DNA from: Glaciecola siphonariae
GTDB taxonomy: Bacteria > Pseudomonadota > Gammaproteobacteria > Enterobacterales > Alteromonadaceae
Length of the DNA: 64,000 nucleotides
Assembly: GCF_042652645.1 (NCBI RefSeq)
Contig: NZ_JBHSGU010000029.1
Location: forward strand, 1-64,000
Direction of reading: 5' to 3'
Shown: one piece after another, positions 42,139 to 50,496 of the stretch
Numbering within the stretch: the stretch's first letter is position 1
How the letters are laid out: each line of letters begins with the position of its first letter
Translations under genes and position numbers: made by a program
Notes under the pieces: generated by a model
Databases searched by the model: none
What the model was told of the DNA's origin: nothing
The model's input: only the letters and a program-made list of their open reading frames with translations

Positions 42139-44592
42139 ATGATGACTCCAGACTTAGCGCCACATGCAGATATTATTAAAGCTTTAGCTCCTTTAGCCAA
42201 TCGAGCAAGCTTTAATGCTGAGTTCGATAAGCGAACTGCGAAGCTCACCGCAGACACCCGCTTTTTAGTCAAAATGGAAATAAAACGTTTAGCCAAACCT
42301 TGCATACGTTCTTTGGATTTACGCGCAAAAGTCAAAGATGACTGTCGTTTATATACCTATCAAGGCATCGACCATTACCTGCATATTAACGGTATTTTGT
42401 ATTTTGAAAAACTGGTCGAACGATACGGTGAATATACTTTTGGTGTTTACGAGGGTATGCATGAATTTGCGCTCGCTGAGCGGCAAAAATTAGAGAAGCA
42501 GCTACTTACGCCAGCAGTACCGGCTAACGAACTGTATGAGCCCAGTGAACAATACGTAACGCCATGCCAAGAGTTGCTTAACTTTCCTACGCGCAAAGAA
42601 GAGCGACTCAACTATGTGACGCAAATAGAGGTGTTTTTTAGCGACGCCACCAGCGCCCACGCGACCACTTTAGATATTTCTATGCACGGTCTTCGTATTC
42701 GCTTAAAAGACAGCAAACGGCTCGAGGCGGTAAGGCCATTTGAGTCAATAAGCGTGGTTTTTCGTTCGGTTGAGCGCACCAGCGGCATTACTCGCGACCC
42801 AATTATCTATAAAATACTCGGCGTCAGTGGCGACCCTGGCAAAGCAAGCATTCATTTGTATCGAGAACAAGGCCATGAACACGCCCTTTTCGAGGCCTTT
42901 GTTCAAGATTTATTTAGACTTCATAAGCGTCGCTACAAAGTCAATTTAGACAATGTTGAAATGGCCGTTGGCAGTAAAATTTATGAGCAGAGCTTTGCCA
43001 ACAATACGCCAACCCTTCCTGTTTTTATTGCCAAAGACGCCGGTGGCAACTACCTCGCGAAGTACGCAAGTGTGAATGGCAGCACAAAACGCATCATTGA
43101 CTACTGGACCAATGAAGATAAAGATTTGATGCTGGGATATTTATTGAACGCTGAGCGCCTATTAAAACTTGCTACAGATAACGGTTCAAACCCAAATCTA
43201 GTGGTGTATAGCTTTCATCATGTTAAAGATGAAAAAATCTACTTTTATTCCGCGTCCCAAGCACAGCTTGAGCATTATCCTGAGCTTGCAGACACCTTTT
43301 TAAGCTATGGTTCGAGAAAGGTCAGCTGGCGAGTATTTAGACTAACGTGCTCAGACGTATTGCCAGGTGCCGGCGTATCTCCCACATCGGTGCCCGACGG
43401 CGTAAGTAAAGAAATCGATAAACTAAATAAGCCGCCTTCACCGCGCCTTCAGGGCCGTTTAGGCGAAATTACGCACATGATATCGGTCACCGATATCACT
43501 AATGACGCTGGCCAAGAGTGCTATCAAAAGCGTAAGCTGATAAAGGAAAACATCAAGCATCTTCATGTGTTTGGGCATCCACGCAATAAGCCACCCGCGG
43601 CGGTTGAGGTGTTTCGTCATAAAGATGCCGAGCTACGGCGGCAAACACGGTATGTTCTCAGAACGCCCGTGGTGATCAAAACATCGTCTTTTAGCATCGT
43701 TGGTTTTACCGAAGATATATCGGTGAGCGGTTTAAAGCTAGAGCTTGAGGAGCCTTATCACCAACGCTTAAACTCAAAGGTGAATATTAGCTTTATAAAA
43801 CTGCAAGATATTACTGAGAGCTTTGATTTGGATAACCTGCAGTATCGGGTAAAACATATTAACTACGACCAGCAAGTGCTGCATCTAGAGGCCGTCTCTG
43901 AGAATGAAAGCAGTGAGGCCGAACAGTTTTTTGCCGAGCTTATTGCGAATAATGCTGAGCGCCTCCCTGCCATTACCTTTGAAGAAAGCATACCGGGCAT
44001 TAGCTCTGCGCTTAGGGCTATTCACGCGAAAACAACGCCACAGTTTTGTGCCTATGTTGAAAAAAAGCAGCAGGGGTTTTTACCTGCAATGGCCACCATG
44101 AACCATATTCGCACACCTTGGATGAAGTTCTTGCATCATAATGATAACTTGGCGTCTGTGGACCTCGCTTGGTTATATCAAGACGATGCGCTGAGCGAAC
44201 CTACCATAAAGCAATCATTGAAGCTTTTGCGAATTGACCCAAAACCGATTACCACCGAAATTTATGTGGCATATGATTCTGGGGTGCTTGCGCCTCATGA
44301 GCGTTTAAAGGCAAAGTGGCAATATCAATTGCCCAGTCATAAGGCTAAGCAACAGTTTATTAAGCATGCGCAAGAACAAGGTGAATTTTTTGCCTTTCAT
44401 GTCACCATAAACAAGGCGTTAAAACCCGACCTTGAAAAAGTAGAGCAAGAGCTGCTGTATCTCAGTCAGCATGCTATCCACAAAGCGACCCATTTTGAAG
44501 AGAGAATGTGGGATATTGCCGGCTGCATATTTTTAAGCGATATCAGCGACGAAGTGCTCTATCGCTACGGTGCAAACAGTGCCGCTTCATAA
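42139..44592 (+). CDS. PilZ-domain c-di-GMP effector, PlzB-like
   Basis: 817 aa. Two PilZ domains can be read: the first with RKEER (152-156) and D179-I-S-M-H-G184, the second (about 500-570) with RRQTR and DISVSGLKLEL. Both carry the RxxxR and DxSxxG residues that bind c-di-GMP. The remainder, including a long region between the domains and about 200 residues at the end, has no family I recognise. A PilZ gene sits between radA and serB in Vibrio as well (plzB). A second ATG at 42142 is an equal choice of start. Confidence 0.85.
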   Translation: MMTPDLAPHADIIKALAPLANRASFNAEFDKRTAKLTADTRFLVKMEIKRLAKPCIRSLDLRAKVKDDCRLYTYQGIDHYLHINGILYFEKLVERYGEYTFGVYEGMHEFALAERQKLEKQLLTPAVPANELYEPSEQYVTPCQELLNFPTRKEERLNYVTQIEVFFSDATSAHATTLDISMHGLRIRLKDSKRLEAVRPFESISVVFRSVERTSGITRDPIIYKILGVSGDPGKASIHLYREQGHEHALFEAFVQDLFRLHKRRYKVNLDNVEMAVGSKIYEQSFANNTPTLPVFIAKDAGGNYLAKYASVNGSTKRIIDYWTNEDKDLMLGYLLNAERLLKLATDNGSNPNLVVYSFHHVKDEKIYFYSASQAQLEHYPELADTFLSYGSRKVSWRVFRLTCSDVLPGAGVSPTSVPDGVSKEIDKLNKPPSPRLQGRLGEITHMISVTDITNDAGQECYQKRKLIKENIKHLHVFGHPRNKPPAAVEVFRHKDAELRRQTRYVLRTPVVIKTSSFSIVGFTEDISVSGLKLELEEPYHQRLNSKVNISFIKLQDITESFDLDNLQYRVKHINYDQQVLHLEAVSENESSEAEQFFAELIANNAERLPAITFEESIPGISSALRAIHAKTTPQFCAYVEKKQQGFLPAMATMNHIRTPWMKFLHHNDNLASVDLAWLYQDDALSEPTIKQSLKLLRIDPKPITTEIYVAYDSGVLAPHERLKAKWQYQLPSHKAKQQFIKHAQEQGEFFAFHVTINKALKPDLEKVEQELLYLSQHAIHKATHFEERMWDIAGCIFLSDISDEVLYRYGANSAAS

Positions 44593-44651
44593 AGCCCTCA
44601 ACTAAAAAATAGTTAAATGGTAAGCACTGAAGTCGAATGCACGCAGCACCG

Positions 44652-45722
44652 TTATTCCGATAAGGTAAACAGTAGCCCTTCAAAGCCGCCATATTTGATG
44701 GCAACATTTGCCGCAGCGCTAACGCTTGGTTTAGCGTGATAGGCAATTGAACACGCCGCTTCTTTCATCATCATTAAATCGTTGGCACCGTCACCCATGG
44801 CCACGGTTTGCGCCTGAGGTATTTTGTACTGAGTGGCTAAAGAAACAAGAATACGGGCTTTTTCTTCAGCGTCTACCACCCTGCCTTTTACCTTGCCGGT
44901 GAGCAATCCATTGTCAATTTCTAACACGTTGCTGTGCGCTTCGTCTAACCCGGCGACTTGCTTCACATAGTCAGCAAAAAAGGTAAAGCCGCCAGAGGCG
45001 ATGGCGAGCGACCAATTAGCCTCTTTAAGTATTTGCATTACATGCAAAAAACCCGGCATAAGCGGTAAGCTCTGACGAATGCTCAAAAGGTCAGATTGTG
45101 CAACGCCTCGTAGGCAAGCCACGCGGTCATGCAGGGACTGCGTGAACGCAATCTCGCCGCGCATAGCACGCTCGGTAACCGCCGACACCTTGTCTTTTAC
45201 GCCAGCAAGCTCGGCGATTTCATCGATACATTCCATATTAATCACTGTGCTGTCCATATCCATCACCAGCAAACCAGGCCGGCAGATAGACGTTTTAGAC
45301 TTAATGTAAATATCGAGGCGATACTGACGACTTACACTGTCAATCTTCTCTTTTGAAATGGCCGTGTCATCGCCTAGAAACACATCTATTGCCAATACCG
45401 CAAAATTGTCCGAAAAGCGGTTTTTAGCAATAACGATAGCATCTGAACTACCCACCAGGGCATGCAGAACTTGAGCGAGTATTCTGACGGTGATGTGTTG
45501 TCCAGCGATAGTGAAGGCGGACTTTGTGGCGTGGCCTGCATCCTCAACAGCATGGCTTTGGCAATTAAAACAAAGGTCCTCTGCGTTCATTTGAAGTTTA
45601 TAAAAGGCATCTGGTGCGAGCAGTTCGTTTAGCACAGCATGACTATCAGCGTCGGTAAATTCGCTTTGATAGTAAGGGTTAGCGAGCACAGACAAAAATT
45701 TTTGAGGCTTTAGTTGTGGCAT
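44652..45722 (-). CDS. serB: Phosphoserine phosphatase
   Basis: 356 aa from the ATG at 45722; the upstream in-frame codons to 45752 are unconserved. The HAD catalytic motif VMDMDSTVINMECIDEIAE lies near residue 160, and GDGANDLMMMKEA closes the active site; the N-terminal part is an ACT-like regulatory domain. It makes serine from phosphoserine. In E. coli too, serB is next to radA and divergent from ytjB. Confidence 0.94.
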   Translation of the reverse strand: MPQLKPQKFLSVLANPYYQSEFTDADSHAVLNELLAPDAFYKLQMNAEDLCFNCQSHAVEDAGHATKSAFTIAGQHITVRILAQVLHALVGSSDAIVIAKNRFSDNFAVLAIDVFLGDDTAISKEKIDSVSRQYRLDIYIKSKTSICRPGLLVMDMDSTVINMECIDEIAELAGVKDKVSAVTERAMRGEIAFTQSLHDRVACLRGVAQSDLLSIRQSLPLMPGFLHVMQILKEANWSLAIASGGFTFFADYVKQVAGLDEAHSNVLEIDNGLLTGKVKGRVVDAEEKARILVSLATQYKIPQAQTVAMGDGANDLMMMKEAACSIAYHAKPSVSAAANVAIKYGGFEGLLFTLSE

Positions 45723-45853
45723 TAGAAGCAGGCAAATATGACAAACGTACACGCATCATACTGATTTAAAGACTTGAGTAAACTAAGCCTTGGCAAATAT
45801 TTGTTTTTCCTCTAAGGTCAAGGTGTAGCAATTAACCATAGTTTTGCCTATTT

Positions 45854-46447
45854 ATGACAGCGGCCATTGCCCAACAAAACAGCTCTATATTCAAACGCAT
45901 ATCAAGTCTTATTTTATTGATATGTTCGCTTGCTATTGCGATTAATTTGTACATTATGCATGCTCAAAATGCCCGTCAGTGGTACGAAATTGAGTCGGAG
46001 CAGCTTGGCAGAAGCCTTACGGTGCAAGCAGCCAAGCTTTTATCTCAGCCTCTCGCAGGCGAAGACAGCATAGTCGTAAGCAACTATATTGATATGCTTA
46101 ACGAAGGTATGTTCATTGAGGGCGCCGTGGTATTTGACGAACTCGGAGTGAAACTGTCTGACACCCAAGACTCCTTTTCAGTGATTGATATGGTCAAACA
46201 AAAAGACGCGGAGCCCTTGGTATTCGTAGAAGATATTGTGTATGAGGGTCAAACGCTTGGCTATGTGAAGCTCATTCTCAATCGTGAAGAAGTTACTCGC
46301 CACCACCGCTCGTTTAACCGCAATCAACTCACTCAAAGCGTTCTGATTATTTTACTGGCAATGATTATCAGTATGCTCGTCACCCGGCTTTTCTACAAAT
46401 TCAAGCGTCGCTACAGCGCCGAAGTCGATGAAAACAAATTGTTGTAA
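45854..46447 (+). CDS. ytjB: YtjB/SMP family membrane protein
   Basis: 197 aa. Two membrane helices (about 14-34 and 155-180) bracket a periplasmic domain of about 120 residues. This topology and the position opposite serB match YtjB (Smp), called AhpA in Vibrio-type species. Its function is poorly defined. It overlaps the convergent tatD gene by 37 bp at the C-termini. Confidence 0.82.
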   Translation: MTAAIAQQNSSIFKRISSLILLICSLAIAINLYIMHAQNARQWYEIESEQLGRSLTVQAAKLLSQPLAGEDSIVVSNYIDMLNEGMFIEGAVVFDELGVKLSDTQDSFSVIDMVKQKDAEPLVFVEDIVYEGQTLGYVKLILNREEVTRHHRSFNRNQLTQSVLIILLAMIISMLVTRLFYKFKRRYSAEVDENKLL

Positions 46448-47208
46448 GCGGCTGTGCTAACCTGAATCACTTGTTCAGTATCGACATTTTTAAGATTTGC
46501 CAAGCTCTGTGCTATCAACCCTAAACGCTCAGGGGTGTTGCGTTGGCCTTGATAACCGCACACCGGCATATCGGGGGCATCGGTTTCTAATAATAGGGAC
46601 GATAGCGGTATTGGCATGAGCGCTCGTCTTGTTTTTGCCCCTCGAGGATAGGTAATGGTGCCGCCCACGCCTAAGCAGAAGCCCATATCCACGTAAGTAT
46701 GGGCGATTTGCTCGCTACCAGAAAAAGCATGAATAACGCCGCCTTGCGTGAACTTTGCTTGTTTAAGCAATCGAATAAGCTCGTTGTGCGATTGTCGATG
46801 ATGCAAAACAACAGGCTTATTAAGCGATTGAGCGAGCCTAAGTTGGGCGATAAATACGGATTCTTGAAACGCCATAGACAAGGGTAAGCTGCCGTCTAAA
46901 CCAAACTCACCTATGGCAACGACCTTGCTTTGATGCACGTCTAACCATGCGCCTAAGGCGTCTAATTGGGAATAAAATGTACCGTCGGGTATATCTGATA
47001 AAAAATAAGGATGAAAGCCTGCCGCAATATCAATGTCGAGACCTGCCGATAAACATAACTGCTTGAGCACCAACAATTGTTTAGATTGCTCCAGACCTAA
47101 GCCCGGCACCAGTACCTTTTTAACACCTTTGATTTTAGCCGATTGCAGAACGTCTAGCCGGTCGGCATCAAATATCGGTAAATCGATATGGCAATGACTG
47201 TCAATCAT
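46411..47208 (-). CDS. TatD-family metal-dependent hydrolase
   Basis: 265 aa. MIDSHCHIDLPIFD carries the first metal His residues, GEFGLD the bridging Glu, and LLETDAPDMP the final Asp. Members are deoxyribonucleases or other hydrolases; the sequence is nearest to YjjV in my judgement. GTTTTGACC-type repeats precede the gene. Confidence 0.85.
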   Translation of the reverse strand: MIDSHCHIDLPIFDADRLDVLQSAKIKGVKKVLVPGLGLEQSKQLLVLKQLCLSAGLDIDIAAGFHPYFLSDIPDGTFYSQLDALGAWLDVHQSKVVAIGEFGLDGSLPLSMAFQESVFIAQLRLAQSLNKPVVLHHRQSHNELIRLLKQAKFTQGGVIHAFSGSEQIAHTYVDMGFCLGVGGTITYPRGAKTRRALMPIPLSSLLLETDAPDMPVCGYQGQRNTPERLGLIAQSLANLKNVDTEQVIQVSTAAYNNLFSSTSAL

Positions 47209-47248
47209 GTTTAGCCCTGTGTTTACTTGCGTCGTTTTTCACAACCTT

Positions 47249-47286
47249 GTTTTGACCCGCGTAGTTTTGACCAGTAGTTTTGGTCA
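47249..47286. repeat. Short repeats upstream of tatD-like gene
   Basis: GTTTTGACC occurs at 47249-47257 and 47264-47272, with a variant GTTTTGGTC at 47277-47285. TGACCA (47268-47273) and TGGTCA (47281-47286) also form an inverted repeat. The 41 bp from the last base of this block to the TatD start suggests a leader or operator. No known binding protein is assigned. Confidence 0.5.
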
Positions 47287-47356
47287 GTAAAAAGCTGCCT
47301 AGCTAAATCTCTACGCAAAGGACTACAATCGAGTGCTTAAACAAGATTCAGGTTAC

Positions 47357-47998
47357 TTAGGGCATAAGGCGCTGAATAGACCAAGTATTATCGCTTTGCT
47401 TAAGATATTCAAAACGGTCGTGTAGCCGATGCTCCCCGCCCTGCCAAAACTCTATCCGCTCTGGCTTAATAATATAGCCACCCCAAAAATCGGGTAGCGG
47501 GATATCACCTTGCGCAAACTTTTCTTTCATCTGATGAAATTGCGTAAGCAGCAGCTCTCGCGTAGATATCGGGCGGCTTTGTTGAGATGCCCATGCACCT
47601 AACTGGCTGTCTTTTGGCCGAGAAAAAAAGTATTTGGCATCTTGCGCTCTAGAAAGTTTATGAGCCTTGCCTTGAACACTGACTTGGCGCTCTAAAAAAT
47701 ACCACGGAAAGTGCAGAGAAATATTCGCATTGTTTGCAAGGTCTTTGGCTTTGTTGCTACCAAGATTGGTATAAAATACAAAGCCCTCCTGCGACACTTC
47801 TTTGAGCAGTACGATGCGCTGGTTAGGTCGTCCGCTGGCGTCTACTGTTGCAACAGTCATCGCATTCGGGTCGGGCAGTTGTGCGTCTATCGCGTCTTTA
47901 AGCCAGATATCAAAAAGACTGATAGGATGTTCTGTAAGCTTATCTTCGCTTAAGCGCCCCAAGGTGTATTCTTTACGAAACTCATGTAGCTCTTTCAT
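47357..47998 (-). CDS. pdxH: Pyridoxamine 5'-phosphate oxidase
   Basis: 213 aa from the ATG at 47998, chosen because GGAG lies upstream and MKELHEFRKEYTLGRL matches the family start. It is an FMN enzyme: RIVLLKE, FYTNLGSNKAKDL, and the C-terminal ERIEFWQGGEHRLHDRFEY are diagnostic. It converts pyridoxine or pyridoxamine phosphate to PLP. It follows era directly, where E. coli and relatives usually have recO-pdxJ. Confidence 0.95.
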   Translation of the reverse strand: MKELHEFRKEYTLGRLSEDKLTEHPISLFDIWLKDAIDAQLPDPNAMTVATVDASGRPNQRIVLLKEVSQEGFVFYTNLGSNKAKDLANNANISLHFPWYFLERQVSVQGKAHKLSRAQDAKYFFSRPKDSQLGAWASQQSRPISTRELLLTQFHQMKEKFAQGDIPLPDFWGGYIIKPERIEFWQGGEHRLHDRFEYLKQSDNTWSIQRLMP

Positions 47999-48035
47999 AT
48001 CGTCTCCATTACTGTCTAAACATGCGAAAACGTAG

Positions 48036-48941
48036 CTAAACCTTAAAATCGCCGTCGTAACCAAGCGACCTAAGCGCGCGTTCATCGTCGGCCCAGCCTG
48101 ACTTAACCTTCACCCAGAGTTCCAAAAACACTTTATTATCGAACAAAGCTTCCATGTCTTTGCGCGCCTCTGCGCCCATGGTTTTGATGTGTCCACCGCC
48201 CTTGCCTATCACCATGCGTTTTTGACTTTCTCGCTCAACCAAAATTAAGCCATGAATATGATATACGCCGGTGGCGGTAAGTTTAAACTGTTCAATTTCA
48301 ACGGTAATAGAATACGGTAACTCATCACCGGTAAAGCGCATGAGTTTTTCTCTAATGATCTCAGCTGCCATAAACCGGCTTGAACGGTCGGTAATATAGT
48401 CTTCAGGAAAATAAAACTCGCTTACCGGTAAATTAGCCAATATGAGCTGACGCAAGTTTTCAACTTGCTTACCCTGTTTAGCCGATACCGGCAATATATT
48501 GGCAAAATCATGCTTCGCGCTAAGCACTTTAAGCGTATCGAGCAATAGCGCTTTGTCTTCCACTTTGTCAGTTTTATTGACCACTAACCAGCAAGGCAAT
48601 TTTGACTGTTTAATTTTACTTAACACAAGCTCGTCGTCTTCGGTCCATCGCGTCCCTTCCACCACAAACAGCACTAAATATACGTCATTTAAAGAGCTAC
48701 TGGCAGCGCGATTCATGAGTCGATTTATGGCACGCTTTTCTTCAGAATGCAGTCCGGGAGTATCTACATAGACGGCTTGTTTATTATCTAGGGTATCAAT
48801 CCCCATAATACGATGGCGTGTGGTTTGTGGTTTACGAGAAGTAATACTGACTTTCTGACCCAAGATACGGTTGAGGATAGTCGATTTGCCCACATTCGGT
48901 CGACCTACTATGGCGACCATACCGCTGTGTGTTTCTATCAT
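48036..48941 (-). CDS. era: GTPase Era
   Basis: 301 aa. G1 GRPNVGKS (13-20), DTPG, NKTD and a C-terminal KH domain (FMRFTGDELPYSITVEI, then KRMVIGKGGGHIKTMG). It binds 16S rRNA near the 3' end in 30S assembly. Overlaps the rnc stop by 4 bases (ATGA). Confidence 0.97.
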   Translation of the reverse strand: MIETHSGMVAIVGRPNVGKSTILNRILGQKVSITSRKPQTTRHRIMGIDTLDNKQAVYVDTPGLHSEEKRAINRLMNRAASSSLNDVYLVLFVVEGTRWTEDDELVLSKIKQSKLPCWLVVNKTDKVEDKALLLDTLKVLSAKHDFANILPVSAKQGKQVENLRQLILANLPVSEFYFPEDYITDRSSRFMAAEIIREKLMRFTGDELPYSITVEIEQFKLTATGVYHIHGLILVERESQKRMVIGKGGGHIKTMGAEARKDMEALFDNKVFLELWVKVKSGWADDERALRSLGYDGDFKV

Positions 48942-49627
48942 TTATTTATTATCTCTAAGATACTTTTGGCCGACTTTTGTTCGGCAATTCTGCGGCTGCG
49001 GCCGCTGGCACTCTCTCGAAGCGATAAACTTTCAACCGTGCAGCATACAGTGAACACTTGTGCGTGGTCTTTGCCGCTAATATCGGTGACTTCGTATTCA
49101 GGAAGTGGTAACTGACGCGATTGTAAATACTCTTGCAGGAGCGTTTTACTGTCTTTAATTTGAATGTTCGGGTCGAGCTTTGCCAGGCGACTATCAAAGA
49201 GCTTTGCAATGCACAGCTTGGTAGCCTCAAGGCCCGACTCTATGTAAATTGCACCTAGCAGTGCTTCGACTGCGTCAGCAAGAATAGAGTCTCGGCGATG
49301 ACCACCGCTTTTCATTTCTCCAGAGCCTAAAAAAATTAAGCTTCCAAGGTCGAGCTCTCTAGCAATAGACGCAAGCGTATCGCCCTTAACTAAATTGGAG
49401 CGCATGCGAGTGAGTTTACCTTCCGGTTGGCTTGGAAATTTTTCATACAACATTTGCGCCACACAAAGACCAAGCACTGCATCACCTAAAAATTCGAGGC
49501 GCTCGTTGTGATTTTTATTCGCACTGCGGTGCGTAAGAGCTTGCTTTAACAGGTCGGTGTTTTTAAACACGTAGCCTAGCGCCGCAAACAGCCCGCTATA
49601 ATTTTGTTTATTGAGTAGCTCACTCAC
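48938..49627 (-). CDS. rnc: Ribonuclease III
   Basis: 229 aa. The RNase III signature NERLEFLGDAVLG lies near 40-52 and DAVEALLGAIY near 115; a double-stranded RNA-binding domain follows (about 155-225). It cleaves double-stranded RNA, including rRNA leader stems. It starts with GTG, overlapping the lepB stop (TAGTG). Confidence 0.97.
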   Translation of the reverse strand: MSELLNKQNYSGLFAALGYVFKNTDLLKQALTHRSANKNHNERLEFLGDAVLGLCVAQMLYEKFPSQPEGKLTRMRSNLVKGDTLASIARELDLGSLIFLGSGEMKSGGHRRDSILADAVEALLGAIYIESGLEATKLCIAKLFDSRLAKLDPNIQIKDSKTLLQEYLQSRQLPLPEYEVTDISGKDHAQVFTVCCTVESLSLRESASGRSRRIAEQKSAKSILEIINK

Positions 49628-50496
49628 TACTTAATAGACCCAATGCGTTCAAAGCGAACGTTAGACGGAAACCAAGTGGGTAAAAAGTCTTCTTCAACTC
49701 TGTCGAAGTCAAAGCTAATCCAAATAAATGTGGCCCTACCCACTAAATTACCCTCAGGTACAAATCCCCAGTAACGACTATCCTGACTATTGTCTCGATT
49801 GTCGCCCAGCACAAAATAATGGCCCTGCGGCACGTCATATTTATAAGCCACTGAGGGATTATTGGGGTGACGTAGAATTTCATGGGCAACCTCACCGAGC
49901 TCTTCGGTGTAGGTGTCAAGTGCAATACCGCGCTGTAAAAACTCAGAGTCGCCCAACGAGGTAAGCGCAACTGGCTGAGGGCGTTCACACAATTTACCCG
50001 GCTCGCATGGGGCTTGAATAAACACCTGCTTGTTGCTGTAAATGATGGTTTCACCGGGTAGGCCAACAACACGTTTAATGTAGTCTACGTTGGTATCTAA
50101 GGGGTACTTAAACACCACTACATCGCCGCGCTTAACCTCACCAGTATCAATTAGCTGACTGCGTACAACTGGGTCTTTTAAGCCGTACGAAAACTTCTCA
50201 ACTAAAATAAAATCGCCCTCTAACAAAGTGGGCATCATTGAGCCTGAGGGGATTTGGAAAGGCTCGTAAATAAACGAACGGAAAATCATGACGCCAAAAA
50301 AGATAGGGAACATCTGCTTACAGAAATCGACAAAAACCGGCATTTCGGCATCGGTACTTTCCGTAAAGTTAGCTTGCGCCTCTCCGTTTTCGGTAGCCAG
50401 CGTTTCTTTTGGTGAAAAGAACAGTGCATATACCAACCAAACAATCCCTGTAACGGCACTGACCGCTACCAAAAATATCGAAAAATAATTCGCCAT
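49627..50496 (-). CDS. lepB: Signal peptidase I
   Basis: 289 aa. Two N-terminal membrane segments, catalytic Ser in IPSGSMMPTL near 90, and catalytic Lys in YIKRVVGLPGE near 145, with GDNRDNSQDSRYWG later. It cleaves signal peptides from exported proteins in the periplasm. Its start overlaps the lepA stop (TAATG). Confidence 0.96.
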   Translation of the reverse strand: MANYFSIFLVAVSAVTGIVWLVYALFFSPKETLATENGEAQANFTESTDAEMPVFVDFCKQMFPIFFGVMIFRSFIYEPFQIPSGSMMPTLLEGDFILVEKFSYGLKDPVVRSQLIDTGEVKRGDVVVFKYPLDTNVDYIKRVVGLPGETIIYSNKQVFIQAPCEPGKLCERPQPVALTSLGDSEFLQRGIALDTYTEELGEVAHEILRHPNNPSVAYKYDVPQGHYFVLGDNRDNSQDSRYWGFVPEGNLVGRATFIWISFDFDRVEEDFLPTWFPSNVRFERIGSIK

